A stretch of DNA of 64,000 nt from DASUVM01 sp963704675 (GCA_963704675.1 OY969928.1:434001-498000); one strand, 5' to 3'; positions 9,763 through 19,271 are shown, counted from the stretch's first letter. Numbers and translations are program-made. The notes: generated by a model from the sequence alone, not told the origin.

Positions 9763-10365
9763 ATGTTTATCGATCTATCAGTCGTCATTAATGAGCAAAC
9801 ACCAGTTTATCCGGGTGATCCTGTACCTAAAATCAAACACGTTAATCACCTTGAAGAAGCGGGTTTTGTTGATCACTCAATTACATTGGGAACGCATACC
9901 GGCACGCATATCGATGCACCAATGCATATGCTTAAAACAAGTATTTCACTTGCCGATACACCCATTGATCGATTCGTCGGTCAGGGTAAGGTTATTACGG
10001 TAAAGGGCAATGACTTTTCGATTGTTACTGAGCATAATATTGAAAAAGATGACATTGTACTTTTTTACACAGCTATGAGCGAATCTTATAATGATCCGCG
10101 CTATTTTCAAGATTATCCCGCGATGTCAGAAGAAATCGCTGAATATCTCGTTGCCAAAGAGGTGAAAATGGTTGGCATTGATACTTGTAGTATCGATAAT
10201 CAGCCACATTTTCCTGTACATAAAAAGTTGCTCGGCAATAATATTTTAATTATTGAAAATCTTGTCAATTTGAGAGCAATTACTGACAAGCAATGCACCA
10301 TTTTTGCTTTACCGTTGAACGTGGCTTTGGATGGTGCGCCGGCAAGAGTTATTGCCCAGATATAG
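9763..10365 (+). CDS. Cyclase/kynurenine-formamidase-family metal-dependent hydrolase
   Basis: The 200-residue protein has the cyclase-family signature 'HTGTHIDAPMHM' (His-x-Gly-Thr-His-x-Asp-x-Pro-x-His, near residues 45-57), which holds the catalytic zinc. It starts with the usual 'DLSVVINEQTPVYPGDP' strand. Length matches the family. Members hydrolyse N-formylkynurenine or other amides and lactones; the substrate here is open because no tryptophan-degradation genes are nearby. AAAGGAGAAC sits just before ATG 9763. The 11-nt spacing to the GNAT gene suggests one operon and possibly a joint modification/hydrolysis function. Confidence 0.85.
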   Translation: MFIDLSVVINEQTPVYPGDPVPKIKHVNHLEEAGFVDHSITLGTHTGTHIDAPMHMLKTSISLADTPIDRFVGQGKVITVKGNDFSIVTEHNIEKDDIVLFYTAMSESYNDPRYFQDYPAMSEEIAEYLVAKEVKMVGIDTCSIDNQPHFPVHKKLLGNNILIIENLVNLRAITDKQCTIFALPLNVALDGAPARVIAQI

Positions 10366-10373
10366 AAAGACTA

Positions 10374-10410
10374 ACTTTGCCAGTTCGCTTAAAGAGAAGC
10401 TATGGCAAGT
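10374..10410. terminator. Hairpin between convergent genes
   Basis: TTTGCCA and TGGCAAG form an imperfect stem (one G-U pair) with a smaller GCTT/AAGC helix inside. It lies between the cyclase gene (plus) and the beta-helix gene (minus) and overlaps the last codons of the latter. It may serve both strands; there is no strong T-run. Confidence 0.35.
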
Positions 10411-12952
10411 CTGCGATTACGAAATCATCTGCATAAATCGTATTGCCAGCACCCCCTGAATTACTAACCAGCTCAACAAATACCGTACTCGTACCGGCCG
10501 GTGCAGTCACATCTAGTGTCCCTTGCTGCCAGCTTGGGGTTAGGGCACTAATTGGCACATCATTGGTTTGTACTAGCTGCGCATTAAAGTCAAACCATTT
10601 AACCCGCATGGTTACATTCGAGATTGCACCCGTGCCTTGTTTTGCCCAAAAGCTGATACGCTTGTTGCCAGCCGTCGTCCCAAAGCCTGGGTGATTATTA
10701 AGTTGTACACCCCAACTGCCAGAGCCAGCCACACTCACCTGTAAACTATGCGTGCCAGTGTGAGCCTCAGCTGTTGATCGAGCTATTGTATCGTTAAACC
10801 ATGCTACCCATTGGCCAATTGAACCTTCAAGCGTTGATGTATCGCCGTCAAGGGCGTTATCATCTGGCGGAGGCGTTGCCGCACCGTTAAATGTAGAGCC
10901 GTTATCTTGGTTGAATGGAGCCGCTTGCCAGGTGCTAAAGAAGACTGTTTCGCCAAAGCCTTTTGCGAAGCGCCAATTACCGAAGTATTTATTATTATAG
11001 AATTCATTATTGTTGTTAAACATCACATCATTTTGCACATTGCCGATGTTATAGGCACTCGGCGCCCACGGTATATTATTAGAACCAGTCGCATAGAGCG
11101 CTTGTACGCCGCAGAAAGTACCGGCACACGGAACAACTCCGTCGTCGAAGTGGAATTCATTGTTATACACCTGTACGTTATTGGAATGCCAGCGACAATC
11201 TTTGGTATATGGCTGAGAACCTATGTTCGTATAACAAGGGTGCGTTGAGCTAATTGGGTTAGGGTAATTAAAATCGTGCGGCTCAGGAATTAAAGTTGGG
11301 CTGACAAACGGTGTACAATAGCCTTTCGAAGTATTGCCATTTGAATTACAGAAGCGATTTGAATTTTCATAAATCGAAACACCCGAGAAGTTATCTTGAA
11401 GCAAGTTATTATTAATGCGAAGGTCAGCGCTCCCACTTGTCGTCGCCTGTAGCCGGCTATCACCACCAGATTCAGAGATATAAATTGCAGCACCAGGCGA
11501 GCCTTGGTTATTATTGCCAGACGGCCAGGCATTTCGTTTGATGACATTGCGGCTAATAGTTGCGTTGTAACTAATTTCATACCAGATACCTTCACCAAAA
11601 TTGTGCTCGATCCAATTACTATCAAATAAGAAATCAATGTCATTCGTATCGGCCCACAGACCAGTGCTAAGATTGTCATGTACGTAATTGTTCGTCACCG
11701 TCGCACCTTTCACATCCCAGAACTTACCACCGCCCGTGCAACCACAACCAACTATCTGAACCTCCCAGTTATCTTGATTATTGCCAACAATCTCGTTGTT
11801 GTCGATCACAATATCTTTAATAGCTGAATCACCATCAATTGGCATTTTAAACATTGAGAAACCGTATTGGCCGTTATCTTTTAGACAGTTATTTCGAACA
11901 ATGTTCTCACTGCCCAAGAAAACGGCTGCACCATCATTATGATGGGCGTTAATATATTCCATTGTCCAGCCGTCAGCCGCATCGTGGTTTATGACACCTT
12001 CATTGTTATTGTCATTACCACTGCCAAAGTTACGAATTTCAAGATACGCCACCCGGACATCTTCGGCGAAACTAGTAAAGGCGTATTTATTAATGTTTTG
12101 ACCATCAATAATTGCACCAGGTGCACCAATATAAGTACTATTAGCACCGGCGATAATCTGACCGAACTGGTCATTGCCAAGCGTGTGAACACCAGGAGCA
12201 AACCAGAAGGTTTTGTTACTCTGATTAAAGCTAAACCCGGCATTGCTACCCGCAGGAACAATAATCGCGCCAGCCGGTGGCGTTGCAGGGCCCTCGTTCC
12301 AAACGTTGTTGCTGCAAACTTGCAAACGCTGAGGCAAATAGGCCCACCAGCCGCCAGGCGTGCGTTCGGGTGTCGGATCAGGGCCGGGGTCAGGATCATC
12401 ACCATTATCACCATCCGTGTCTCCGCCGGTATTATTCGATGATGAGCTACTCTGTTTCTTGGCCGACGAGCTCGGAGCAAAACCAATGCTATTTTCAATA
12501 ATTTGTTCGGAGCTCTCGCCCTCAGGGATAATCTCAAGTGCTTGAATAATGAATCTAAAGATTTCACTCTTACCACTATTGCCAGCCGCATCATATGCGA
12601 TCGCCTGCAATGTATGTTCACCAGGGGAGAGACCAGCAAGGCTAATAGTTACTCTAAATGGTGCTTGAATACTGCGAGCAACAACTTTGCCATCAAGTAG
12701 GTATTCAACTCGCACTACCATGACATTGTCTTCAGCTTCAACGGACACCTCAAGCACTTGATTTGTTTCATCAAACGTTAAGCTTGAGCGAGGAATATTA
12801 AGCTCAACCGAAGGCCGAACACTATCGGTCTGCTTTGGAGGCTCGGACAGATCACTGGGAGTAGAAGAACGCGAGCTTAAGAACCACCACGCCCCAAACC
12901 CTAAAAGTAAAACAATAACTAAAGAAATTAGTATTCGCGTTTTTGTTTGCAT
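10400..12952 (-). CDS. Membrane-anchored right-handed beta-helix protein with Ig-like and CBM-like domains, 850 aa
   Basis: Residues 8-28 are an N-terminal membrane anchor or uncleaved signal. Residues ~48-140 form an Ig-like domain ('VRVEYLLDGKVVARS', 'GEHTLQAIAYDAAGN'). A Ser/Asp/Gly/Pro-rich linker runs to ~205. Residues ~205-690 show Asn-rich beta-helix coils ('NNEIVGNNQDNWEV', 'VTNNYVHDN', 'ISRNVIKRNAW') as in pectate-lyase-like and phage-spike proteins. Residues ~700-850 look like a carbohydrate-binding module of the CBM4/9 type ('GTHSLQVSVAGSGSWGVQL'). I infer an external glycan-binding or glycan-cleaving protein. Catalytic residues cannot be named. It is the third gene of a reverse-strand fibre-like group. 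Confidence 0.85.
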   Translation of the reverse strand: MQTKTRILISLVIVLLLGFGAWWFLSSRSSTPSDLSEPPKQTDSVRPSVELNIPRSSLTFDETNQVLEVSVEAEDNVMVVRVEYLLDGKVVARSIQAPFRVTISLAGLSPGEHTLQAIAYDAAGNSGKSEIFRFIIQALEIIPEGESSEQIIENSIGFAPSSSAKKQSSSSSNNTGGDTDGDNGDDPDPGPDPTPERTPGGWWAYLPQRLQVCSNNVWNEGPATPPAGAIIVPAGSNAGFSFNQSNKTFWFAPGVHTLGNDQFGQIIAGANSTYIGAPGAIIDGQNINKYAFTSFAEDVRVAYLEIRNFGSGNDNNNEGVINHDAADGWTMEYINAHHNDGAAVFLGSENIVRNNCLKDNGQYGFSMFKMPIDGDSAIKDIVIDNNEIVGNNQDNWEVQIVGCGCTGGGKFWDVKGATVTNNYVHDNLSTGLWADTNDIDFLFDSNWIEHNFGEGIWYEISYNATISRNVIKRNAWPSGNNNQGSPGAAIYISESGGDSRLQATTSGSADLRINNNLLQDNFSGVSIYENSNRFCNSNGNTSKGYCTPFVSPTLIPEPHDFNYPNPISSTHPCYTNIGSQPYTKDCRWHSNNVQVYNNEFHFDDGVVPCAGTFCGVQALYATGSNNIPWAPSAYNIGNVQNDVMFNNNNEFYNNKYFGNWRFAKGFGETVFFSTWQAAPFNQDNGSTFNGAATPPPDDNALDGDTSTLEGSIGQWVAWFNDTIARSTAEAHTGTHSLQVSVAGSGSWGVQLNNHPGFGTTAGNKRISFWAKQGTGAISNVTMRVKWFDFNAQLVQTNDVPISALTPSWQQGTLDVTAPAGTSTVFVELVSNSGGAGNTIYADDFVIADLP

Positions 12953-13040
12953 TTTTCCTCACTACAAAAGCATAAGCTTTATTTATATCTAGTATGGCAG
13001 TCTACTTATGCAAAGTCAAGAAAATTACAACAAAATGAGC

Positions 13041-13727
13041 TTACGGTGCTACTGGCGTATTCATGAGCTCAGTAATTTGCGCTTGAGTAAGTGCCGCATT
13101 AAACGCCCGAATGTCATCAGCTTGTGCATTTGAAGATGTAGGCAACACACTCATAGAAACTGAACCAGCCGAAAGAGTACCCGTTGAAGCGCCGCTAGCA
13201 ACCTGTATACCACCTTGATAGAGCCGTAAAGTAACACCATCATAGGTAAGCGCAATATGTGCCCAAGTATTAAGAGTTAGGGCAGTACCATCTACTCCAA
13301 CTAAACCGCTGTTCACTCGCACATTACCCTGTAAAACGTTCGGTGCGCCAAAGCCGTCACCCCGTTGCGCCCATAGCGCTACCTGTGTGCTACCGCCAGC
13401 GTCGGCACTATCCCAAATGCCAAAAAGAGGTTGCGTAGCACCTGCTGTTAGATCGAGTGGTCGCACCCAGCCCATAAGAGTAATTGAACTGCCAGCCAAC
13501 GTCCACGCGCCAGAAGCGCTGCCAGTTACGCCAGTATTACTCAGGCCAGTACCGCCAGAATGACCAGCGGGCCAGGTTAAAGTAGGACTCACTATTAAAT
13601 TATTACCATAATCCGAACTATCACGAGCCAACGTTCCAATGCCCTCAGCAAATCCCCAAGAAGCTAAAAGATTAGGGTACCGTTCTCGCCGCCGCAATTC
13701 AGTGACGCGAAGAGAGGGAAGAGCCAT
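13041..13727 (-). CDS. LamG/concanavalin-like domain protein, 228 aa
   Basis: The protein is nearly all one LamG-type jelly roll: 'LLASWGFAEGIGTLARDSSDYGNNL' at the start, 'WAHIALTYDGVTLRLYQGGIQVASG' in the middle, and 'ADDIRAFNAALTQAQITELMN' at the end, which is the classic closing of such domains. It has no signal peptide. ATG 13727 lies 3 nt after the stop of the tail-fibre-like gene and has no Shine-Dalgarno, so translational coupling is likely. The product probably works with the upstream protein as a binding tip. Ligand unknown. Confidence 0.8.
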   Translation of the reverse strand: MALPSLRVTELRRRERYPNLLASWGFAEGIGTLARDSSDYGNNLIVSPTLTWPAGHSGGTGLSNTGVTGSASGAWTLAGSSITLMGWVRPLDLTAGATQPLFGIWDSADAGGSTQVALWAQRGDGFGAPNVLQGNVRVNSGLVGVDGTALTLNTWAHIALTYDGVTLRLYQGGIQVASGASTGTLSAGSVSMSVLPTSSNAQADDIRAFNAALTQAQITELMNTPVAP

Positions 13728-13730
13728 GAA

Positions 13731-14966
13731 TTAGAAGCCCTTTCCGCCAAGTGCTCCGTACCATGTAGTACCACCATCTACTGTGAAGAGGGAAACAATG
13801 TCCATTTTTGAAGCTGTAAGTGTCAACACTGGCGCACCAGCAGCGCCCCAACTAACTGAACCAGGCCACGTCATTGTGCGTGAACCAGTGGCATCCTGGA
13901 AAACAAGGAGGGTAAGCGCACGCATCGCGCCAGCTGCAGGGCTTGTGAGTGTTAACGTACAGTTGGCTGTTAGAGTAAGTTTTTGCACGTTACCATTTAC
14001 AAGATCAATGGTTGCAGCCGCAGTAGAGTTGCCGGCATCAAAGTAGGTTTCGCCGCCACCGTTAGTTGGCGTAACGCCGCCGCCACCCGAAACCGTCGCC
14101 CAGGTGCCATCGCCGCGAAGATAGGTTGTGTTGTTGGCTGTCCCCGTACCAAGCTGTGCGGTCGGGACTAGCGTAGAAGCATTAAGACTTGCATAGCCAC
14201 TTGCTGCGCCTTTATTGGTAGTTTGCTCAGCACCAACAATACGGCTATCGTTACCCTGAGCAATCGTACCGGCTGTCGTACCGAAGTTTGCCGAAAGCGT
14301 ACGGTTAGCAGTTAGGTCACCGCCACCCGTTAGGCCTGTGCCGGCAGAAATAGTTATTGTCTCATCGGCTTTGCCATTAAGAGCTGTCTGTGTCGCCGTG
14401 CTCACAGGTTTACTGGCGTCAGAGGTATTATCAACATTACTCAGACCAACCGCCGTCTTATCAAGTGTCTGCCAGCTTTTATCACCGCGCCAATACTGAG
14501 AGGTTGTGCCAGCTGTAATAGTAGGCTCTTTACCGGCTAAATCAGTTGTTAAGTTAGTAATCTTACTCTGAGCAACACCAGTGGCAATTTTAGCGTCAGT
14601 AACGGCATTCGCAGCAATTTCAGTCGTTCCAACAGCATTGGCAACAATCTGTGCATTCGAAGCAACCCCAGAGAGATCACCACCCATCACTGGATCACCA
14701 CCGGCACCACCATTAGCCCAAGCGAGGCCAGTACCGTTATAGCTCAATACCTGTCCAGTACCGGGGACATTTGAGGTGCTCAGTTTCGAGTCTGTCACCG
14801 AGCCATCTTGTAATTTTGAGCCTGAAACCGAGTCATCCTGCAGTGCGGCTGCATCGACAACGCCTGCTTTCACCGTACCATCAGTATTATGTGAAACAGC
14901 TAGATAATCATTGAGTATGTTGCCCCATACACCGTCATCCGCGTGTGGTTGTGGTAATCGTGCCAT
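13731..14966 (-). CDS. Phage-tail-fibre-like protein, 411 aa
   Basis: The sequence is built from short fibre-type repeats: 'DDSVSGSKLQDGSVTDSKLS', 'ANAVTDAKIATGVAQSKI', 'YWRGDKSWQTLDKTAVGL' and 'LNGKADETITISAGTGLTGG'. These are typical of tailed-phage side fibres and long tail fibres. The C-terminal ~110 residues form a Thr/Leu-rich beta domain. There is no obvious signal peptide, which fits a phage-derived or non-classically exported protein. No capsid, portal, terminase or lysis genes lie nearby, so this is not an intact prophage. It is coupled to the LamG gene. I infer a domesticated fibre used in attachment. Confidence 0.8.
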   Translation of the reverse strand: MARLPQPHADDGVWGNILNDYLAVSHNTDGTVKAGVVDAAALQDDSVSGSKLQDGSVTDSKLSTSNVPGTGQVLSYNGTGLAWANGGAGGDPVMGGDLSGVASNAQIVANAVGTTEIAANAVTDAKIATGVAQSKITNLTTDLAGKEPTITAGTTSQYWRGDKSWQTLDKTAVGLSNVDNTSDASKPVSTATQTALNGKADETITISAGTGLTGGGDLTANRTLSANFGTTAGTIAQGNDSRIVGAEQTTNKGAASGYASLNASTLVPTAQLGTGTANNTTYLRGDGTWATVSGGGGVTPTNGGGETYFDAGNSTAAATIDLVNGNVQKLTLTANCTLTLTSPAAGAMRALTLLVFQDATGSRTMTWPGSVSWGAAGAPVLTLTASKMDIVSLFTVDGGTTWYGALGGKGF

Positions 14967-15054
14967 GTATTTGCCTATTTATATGTTGTTAATTTTAACA
15001 ATACTTAACTGCATAATACCAAACCGCTTATGGTTCGTAAATACCTAAATTGAA

Positions 15055-16326
15055 TTACCCGAGAACAAGCGTCGCAAGCCCTAAGAAGACAAGAAAACCC
15101 AGCACATCAGTTGCAGTCGTAATAAAAATAGTAGCCGATGAAGCCGGATCTTTACCAAGTTTAGCCATAATCAGCGGAACAAGTGTACCAAAGAACCCCG
15201 CAACTAATAGATTCACCACCATTGCAATAGCCAGCACCAGGGCAATCTTAAGATCATGATTAAAAATCATTACTACTACCGCTACCAGCACACCATTAAT
15301 TGCACCGTTGATAAAACCAGCACCGAGTTCATTCCGAAGTGCCCGATAAGCTGTTTTTAGCTCAATTTGCCGCAGAGCAATGCCACGCACCAGCACTGCA
15401 AGCGTTTGAGTCGCAGCATTACCCCCCATGCCCGCAACAATCGGCATATAAATCGCGAGGAGCACATAAGTATCAAGAGTATGCTCAAATAAACTGACCG
15501 TCATAGCTGCCAAAAACGAAGTTGCCAGGTTAATAATGAGCCACTTATAGCGATACTGAACTTTGTGCTGAATTGAATCTGAAACGCTTTCTTCGCTATT
15601 AATACCAGCAAAATTATAAAGTGAAGCCGAACTTTCTTCTCTTAAAAGACGAAGCACATCGTCAGAATAAATAATACCAAGCACGGCTTTGTTATCATCC
15701 AGCACGGCGACTTTATTATGTGGATGCGTACGAAATAAGTGCAGCACATCGCTATGGGTTGCCGCATAAGAAATGGCGGGCATATGCTTCACATAGGCAC
15801 CGATTGTTTCGTCTTTATCAGCAAAGCCTAACTCGTGACCCGGTAGAAAACCTAACAGATGGTCATCTTGCATGACTAAAATAGCAGGGGGACGACCGGT
15901 TTTTTGCTCATGCCGCCGAAACTTACGCGCCACTTCAACAACACTATCGGTATCTTCAGCCTGAATATAATCAAGCGTCATTAAGCCCGCTGCTGTCTGG
16001 GCGTCAAACTCAAGAAGCGTCGAGAGAGCACTTTTAAGCTCTTCGCTGAGCATCTTGAGCATAATGCTGCGTTTATGACGTGTCATTAATTGCAAAAGAT
16101 CAGCGGCTTCATCTGGGCTAATACTATTCAATAAAGGCAGTAGCTGTTTAATCGTTAAGCGGTGCATCAACTCGCGTTTGGCACGTAGCGTCATTGAGCG
16201 CAAAGCAATCAGCTGCTTCTCGTGAGAGAGTACCATAAAAGCCTCAACTCGTTTTTTGCCTTTGTGGAATAAAATATCCGCCAAGGTGACGGGGTGCAGA
16301 ACCGGAATGTTTGAAAGAAATTTCAT
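15055..16326 (-). CDS. mgtE: MgtE-family magnesium transporter
   Basis: The 423-residue protein matches MgtE throughout. Residues ~1-120 are the helical MgtE N domain ('SPDEAADLLQLM', 'MLSEELKSALSTLLEF', 'AAGLMTLDYI'). Residues ~125-245 are a CBS pair that senses Mg2+. Five membrane helices follow from ~265, with the family motifs 'PIVAGMGGNAATQTLAVLVRG' and 'DPASSATIFITTATDVLGF'. It moves Mg2+ inward across the cytoplasmic membrane, gated by cytoplasmic Mg2+ through the N and CBS domains. It stands alone, with a spacer to the orphan gene upstream on the same strand. Confidence 0.93.
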   Translation of the reverse strand: MKFLSNIPVLHPVTLADILFHKGKKRVEAFMVLSHEKQLIALRSMTLRAKRELMHRLTIKQLLPLLNSISPDEAADLLQLMTRHKRSIMLKMLSEELKSALSTLLEFDAQTAAGLMTLDYIQAEDTDSVVEVARKFRRHEQKTGRPPAILVMQDDHLLGFLPGHELGFADKDETIGAYVKHMPAISYAATHSDVLHLFRTHPHNKVAVLDDNKAVLGIIYSDDVLRLLREESSASLYNFAGINSEESVSDSIQHKVQYRYKWLIINLATSFLAAMTVSLFEHTLDTYVLLAIYMPIVAGMGGNAATQTLAVLVRGIALRQIELKTAYRALRNELGAGFINGAINGVLVAVVVMIFNHDLKIALVLAIAMVVNLLVAGFFGTLVPLIMAKLGKDPASSATIFITTATDVLGFLVFLGLATLVLG

Positions 16327-16455
16327 AAGCGTTTTCGTTGTTTCTAATAATTAGCAAAACCAATATTCACCTGAACTATAAAAATTATTACTGTAGTTCA
16401 ATGATGCTTATTCTTAGAGTAAAGCAGCACGATAAAAATGCAAGAAAATTAAAAA

Positions 16456-16480
16456 ACCGCCCCATAAAGACAATGGCGGT
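16456..16480 (-). terminator. Intrinsic terminator of the 16.5-17.0 kb orphan gene
   Basis: On the reverse strand ACCGCC and GGCGGT form a stem followed at once by TTTTTT. A second hairpin (GCAGGCT/AGCCTGC, 16484-16519) lies between it and the end of the gene. This is one of the clearest Rho-independent terminators in the window. Confidence 0.8.
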
Positions 16481-16538
16481 AGGGCAGGCTAGGCAGAAAC
16501 ATGTATCTACCCAGCCTGCGGCACTACCTGAAGAGCTC

Positions 16539-16988
16539 TCATGAACGCGCTGCCGGCACTACGACGGCCTCCGTGGCCACCGAGAACTCGAAGTTCCGGA
16601 AGCCACACACAGCCGAGGCGATGTCACGCAGGCGCATTGAGTCCGTGCCGTTGAGGCGGTCGAGTCGCTCGAAAGCCGCGGAGAATCCAAGAATCGCAGT
16701 GATGCACAGTAAAGCCCGAGCATGCCCGTCAGCGGGCAAAAACGCCGCGAAGACCATGAGCGTGATGTGGAGGCCGATCGAGATAGCACCGTCTCTGCGT
16801 CTACGCTCGAGGATTTCGCCCGCAGGGGGGACAATCTTGGGCCAAGTCGAGTAGATGACCGTAGCCAGTAAGGCTGCGCCAATCACCACCTGCATCATGA
16901 CACTCAGCAGGTTGTCGCCCAAGAGGACCCCCATCATGAAGATGGCAGCTCCCAAGGCAACGAAAATAACTTTAAGGGTACGAGGCAT
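16539..16988 (-). CDS. GC-rich orphan membrane protein, 149 aa
   Basis: I do not recognise the family. The protein has about four hydrophobic segments: near residues 5-25, 27-50, 70-90 and 92-110. The Arg-rich loop 'ERRRRD' lies between the second and third. The chosen start, ATG 16988, has GAGAAAGG seven nt upstream; in-frame starts at 17006 (ATG) and 17027 (GTG) lack this. By eye the GC content is near 60%, well above mgtE and the kinase beside it, suggesting later acquisition. A strong terminator follows. Function unknown. Confidence 0.65.
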   Translation of the reverse strand: MPRTLKVIFVALGAAIFMMGVLLGDNLLSVMMQVVIGAALLATVIYSTWPKIVPPAGEILERRRRDGAISIGLHITLMVFAAFLPADGHARALLCITAILGFSAAFERLDRLNGTDSMRLRDIASAVCGFRNFEFSVATEAVVVPAARS

Positions 16989-17114
16989 TTTTTGCCTTTC
17001 TCGCATGGAACCTTCAGGTAGGCTCACTAATCGTTATACAACATATGGTATACAAGGTCAATATTTATGTTTTGGGTTATTGCGAGAGTCAGTATATACT
17101 TTATATAAGTTAAA

Positions 17115-19271
17115 GTGACCATAGGAGGGTGGCCTATCCGCTTACAATCGGTGCTCGTGGGATCGCCATTCTGGTATCGGCGTATTGCCGAAATCAGTTT
17201 GCTTATAGATGCCGTTATTCTGGCATTATTTGGTGTGACTTTTCTTGGCGGCGGGGCAAACGACCCGAGCATGCAAATTAGTATGCTGGCGGCAATAAGT
17301 GCCGCCCTCAACGCTATCATCGCCGGTATCGCCATCGCCTACCGCAGCGACGAACGCTTGAATATTTGGGCCATTCTGGCTTATAGCCTCTTAATTATAA
17401 CGACGGCGTTACTCATTCTAACAACAGGGGGTGTTGCCTCGCCGTATGTCGCATTGTGGATTTTAGTCGCCGCCTTTGCTGGTTTGTTTGGCGCCCCAGG
17501 CCTCATTACTCTCGGTATACTTATTAACGGTTACATTGGGTGGCAATTTTTAGACCCTCAAGCTGGGCTCACGAATGATCGGCTGTTAATGTTTGCGCTG
17601 GCTTCTGATTTGCCGCTTATAGTCAGTTACATTATTTGGCATAACAAAAGTCAGCATGAGGCTAAGAAAACCGAAAAGGTTAATGAGCTTACCAAAGAAC
17701 TTTCGCAAGTTTCAAATAAGGCCGAGATTGTTATTAACGCCATTGCCGATGGCGTGCTGGCGCTTGATAGTAAAGGCGCTATTCAATTAATTAACCCGGC
17801 AGCTCAAAATTTGCTTGGCTGGAATAAAAATGAAGCAATCAAGCTTGATTATGGGCTAGTTATGAAGCTCACCGATAAGCAAGACCGGCCAATTACTGAT
17901 GGTCAGAATCCGATCGAGCAAGTAAGAGTCATTAAGCAACCTGTCGTTAACAATAATCTTACCCTTACCAGTAAAACTGGTAAAAAAATGGTGACATCAT
18001 TAGTTGTCTCGCCAATGCTTGATGAAACCCACAATATCGCCGGCATTATTGTCGTCTTTCGTGATATAACCGCCGAAACGAAGGCTCAGCGTGAACAAGC
18101 TGAATTTATCAGCACCGCCAGTCATGAAATGCGCACCCCCGTAGCCGCAATTGAAGGCTACTTGGGCCTTGCGCTCAACCCCCAAACCGCACAAATTGAT
18201 CAAAAAGCTAGATTATATCTACAAAAAGCCCAGGAAGCCGTGCAGCATCTTGGCCGGCTTTTTCAAGATTTATTAACAGTTACTCGCACCGATGACGGGC
18301 GTCTTCAACAGCACCCGCAAACCACCAACATAGTGGCCTTCGTTGAATCAATCGCCGAAAGTTTGCAGCCAAAAGCAAAAGAGAAAGGGCTGAAGCTGGC
18401 ATTTGCTGCGCGCGGCAAGGATACGTTTGACGGTCAAAAGAAACTCAGTCCGGTGTATTATGCAAATGTTGATCGTGATCATCTGCGAGAAGTGGCCGCT
18501 AACCTTATCGAAAATGCTATTAAATATACCGAGCAAGGTGAGGTGATCGTTGATATTACTGGCGACGATAAACACGTTACTATAAGCGTGAAAGACAGTG
18601 GTATTGGTATTCCCAAAGAAGATATTCCGCACCTCTTTCAAAAGTTCTATCGAGTCGATAGTAGCGATACCCGTGAGATCGGCGGCACCGGCCTGGGGCT
18701 CTACATATGCCGCCGCCTAGTTGAATCAATGCGCGGTAGTCTTAAAGTTGAGAGTGAGTTAGGCAGAGGCAGTACATTTTATGTTTCACTGCCACGACTC
18801 AGCGGCGCCCAGGTACGCCAATTGCAAGATTCGGAAGCAATCGAAGCCCTCCAGGAGCAAGCAAGCGGTGCTGCTGCTGTGAGCACACCTGAACCAGCGT
18901 TGCCAACCCAACCACAACCAACTCCAGCGCTAAAACTACAGCACATCGATTTTGCGCCCCAGCCCATGACAACCCCAGCCATCAGCCAAGCACAATCAGC
19001 GCAACCACAAAGTCAGCCCCAGCCATCAGTAGTCTATCAGGCACCACAAGCGCCTACCCAAAACCAAACACAATCGCCGCCTTCTCGACAAGCACCTTCG
19101 ATTTCCGAGCTACAGGCTGAGTGGCACGCCACTCACTCACCGCAACCACAATCAGCCCCCGTGCAAACCTCACGTCAAGTTGTGCAAGATATCTACCGTG
19201 CTTCAGCACCACGCGGTACTATTTCAGTGCCAAGTCGCCCAACCAACTCTGTTACGATAAATAAAACATAA
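17115..19271 (+). CDS. Membrane-bound sensor histidine kinase with PAS domain and Pro/Gln-rich tail
   Basis: The 718-residue protein has about six N-terminal membrane helices (residues ~20-180) and a PAS domain (~200-320, 'IADGVLALDSKGAIQLINPAA'). The HisKA H-box 'SHEMRTP' has phospho-acceptor His 337. The HATPase region has the N-box 'NLIENAIKYT' and G-boxes 'DSGIGIP' and 'GTGLGLYICRRL'. Residues ~560-718 are disordered and rich in Pro, Gln and Ala. It should phosphorylate the receiver protein encoded 46 nt downstream. The start is uncertain: GTG 17115 gives the longest frame, while AGGAGGG at 17122 could serve GTG 17151. Confidence 0.9.
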   Translation: MTIGGWPIRLQSVLVGSPFWYRRIAEISLLIDAVILALFGVTFLGGGANDPSMQISMLAAISAALNAIIAGIAIAYRSDERLNIWAILAYSLLIITTALLILTTGGVASPYVALWILVAAFAGLFGAPGLITLGILINGYIGWQFLDPQAGLTNDRLLMFALASDLPLIVSYIIWHNKSQHEAKKTEKVNELTKELSQVSNKAEIVINAIADGVLALDSKGAIQLINPAAQNLLGWNKNEAIKLDYGLVMKLTDKQDRPITDGQNPIEQVRVIKQPVVNNNLTLTSKTGKKMVTSLVVSPMLDETHNIAGIIVVFRDITAETKAQREQAEFISTASHEMRTPVAAIEGYLGLALNPQTAQIDQKARLYLQKAQEAVQHLGRLFQDLLTVTRTDDGRLQQHPQTTNIVAFVESIAESLQPKAKEKGLKLAFAARGKDTFDGQKKLSPVYYANVDRDHLREVAANLIENAIKYTEQGEVIVDITGDDKHVTISVKDSGIGIPKEDIPHLFQKFYRVDSSDTREIGGTGLGLYICRRLVESMRGSLKVESELGRGSTFYVSLPRLSGAQVRQLQDSEAIEALQEQASGAAAVSTPEPALPTQPQPTPALKLQHIDFAPQPMTTPAISQAQSAQPQSQPQPSVVYQAPQAPTQNQTQSPPSRQAPSISELQAEWHATHSPQPQSAPVQTSRQVVQDIYRASAPRGTISVPSRPTNSVTINKT

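Noticed and set aside
10400..14966. Prophage
   Set aside because: Fibre-like genes are present, but no capsid, portal, terminase, lysis or integrase gene occurs nearby.
16339..16544. Plus-strand ORF between mgtE and the 16.5 kb orphan
   Set aside because: It covers the terminator hairpins of the orphan gene, has no ribosome site and an unnatural composition.
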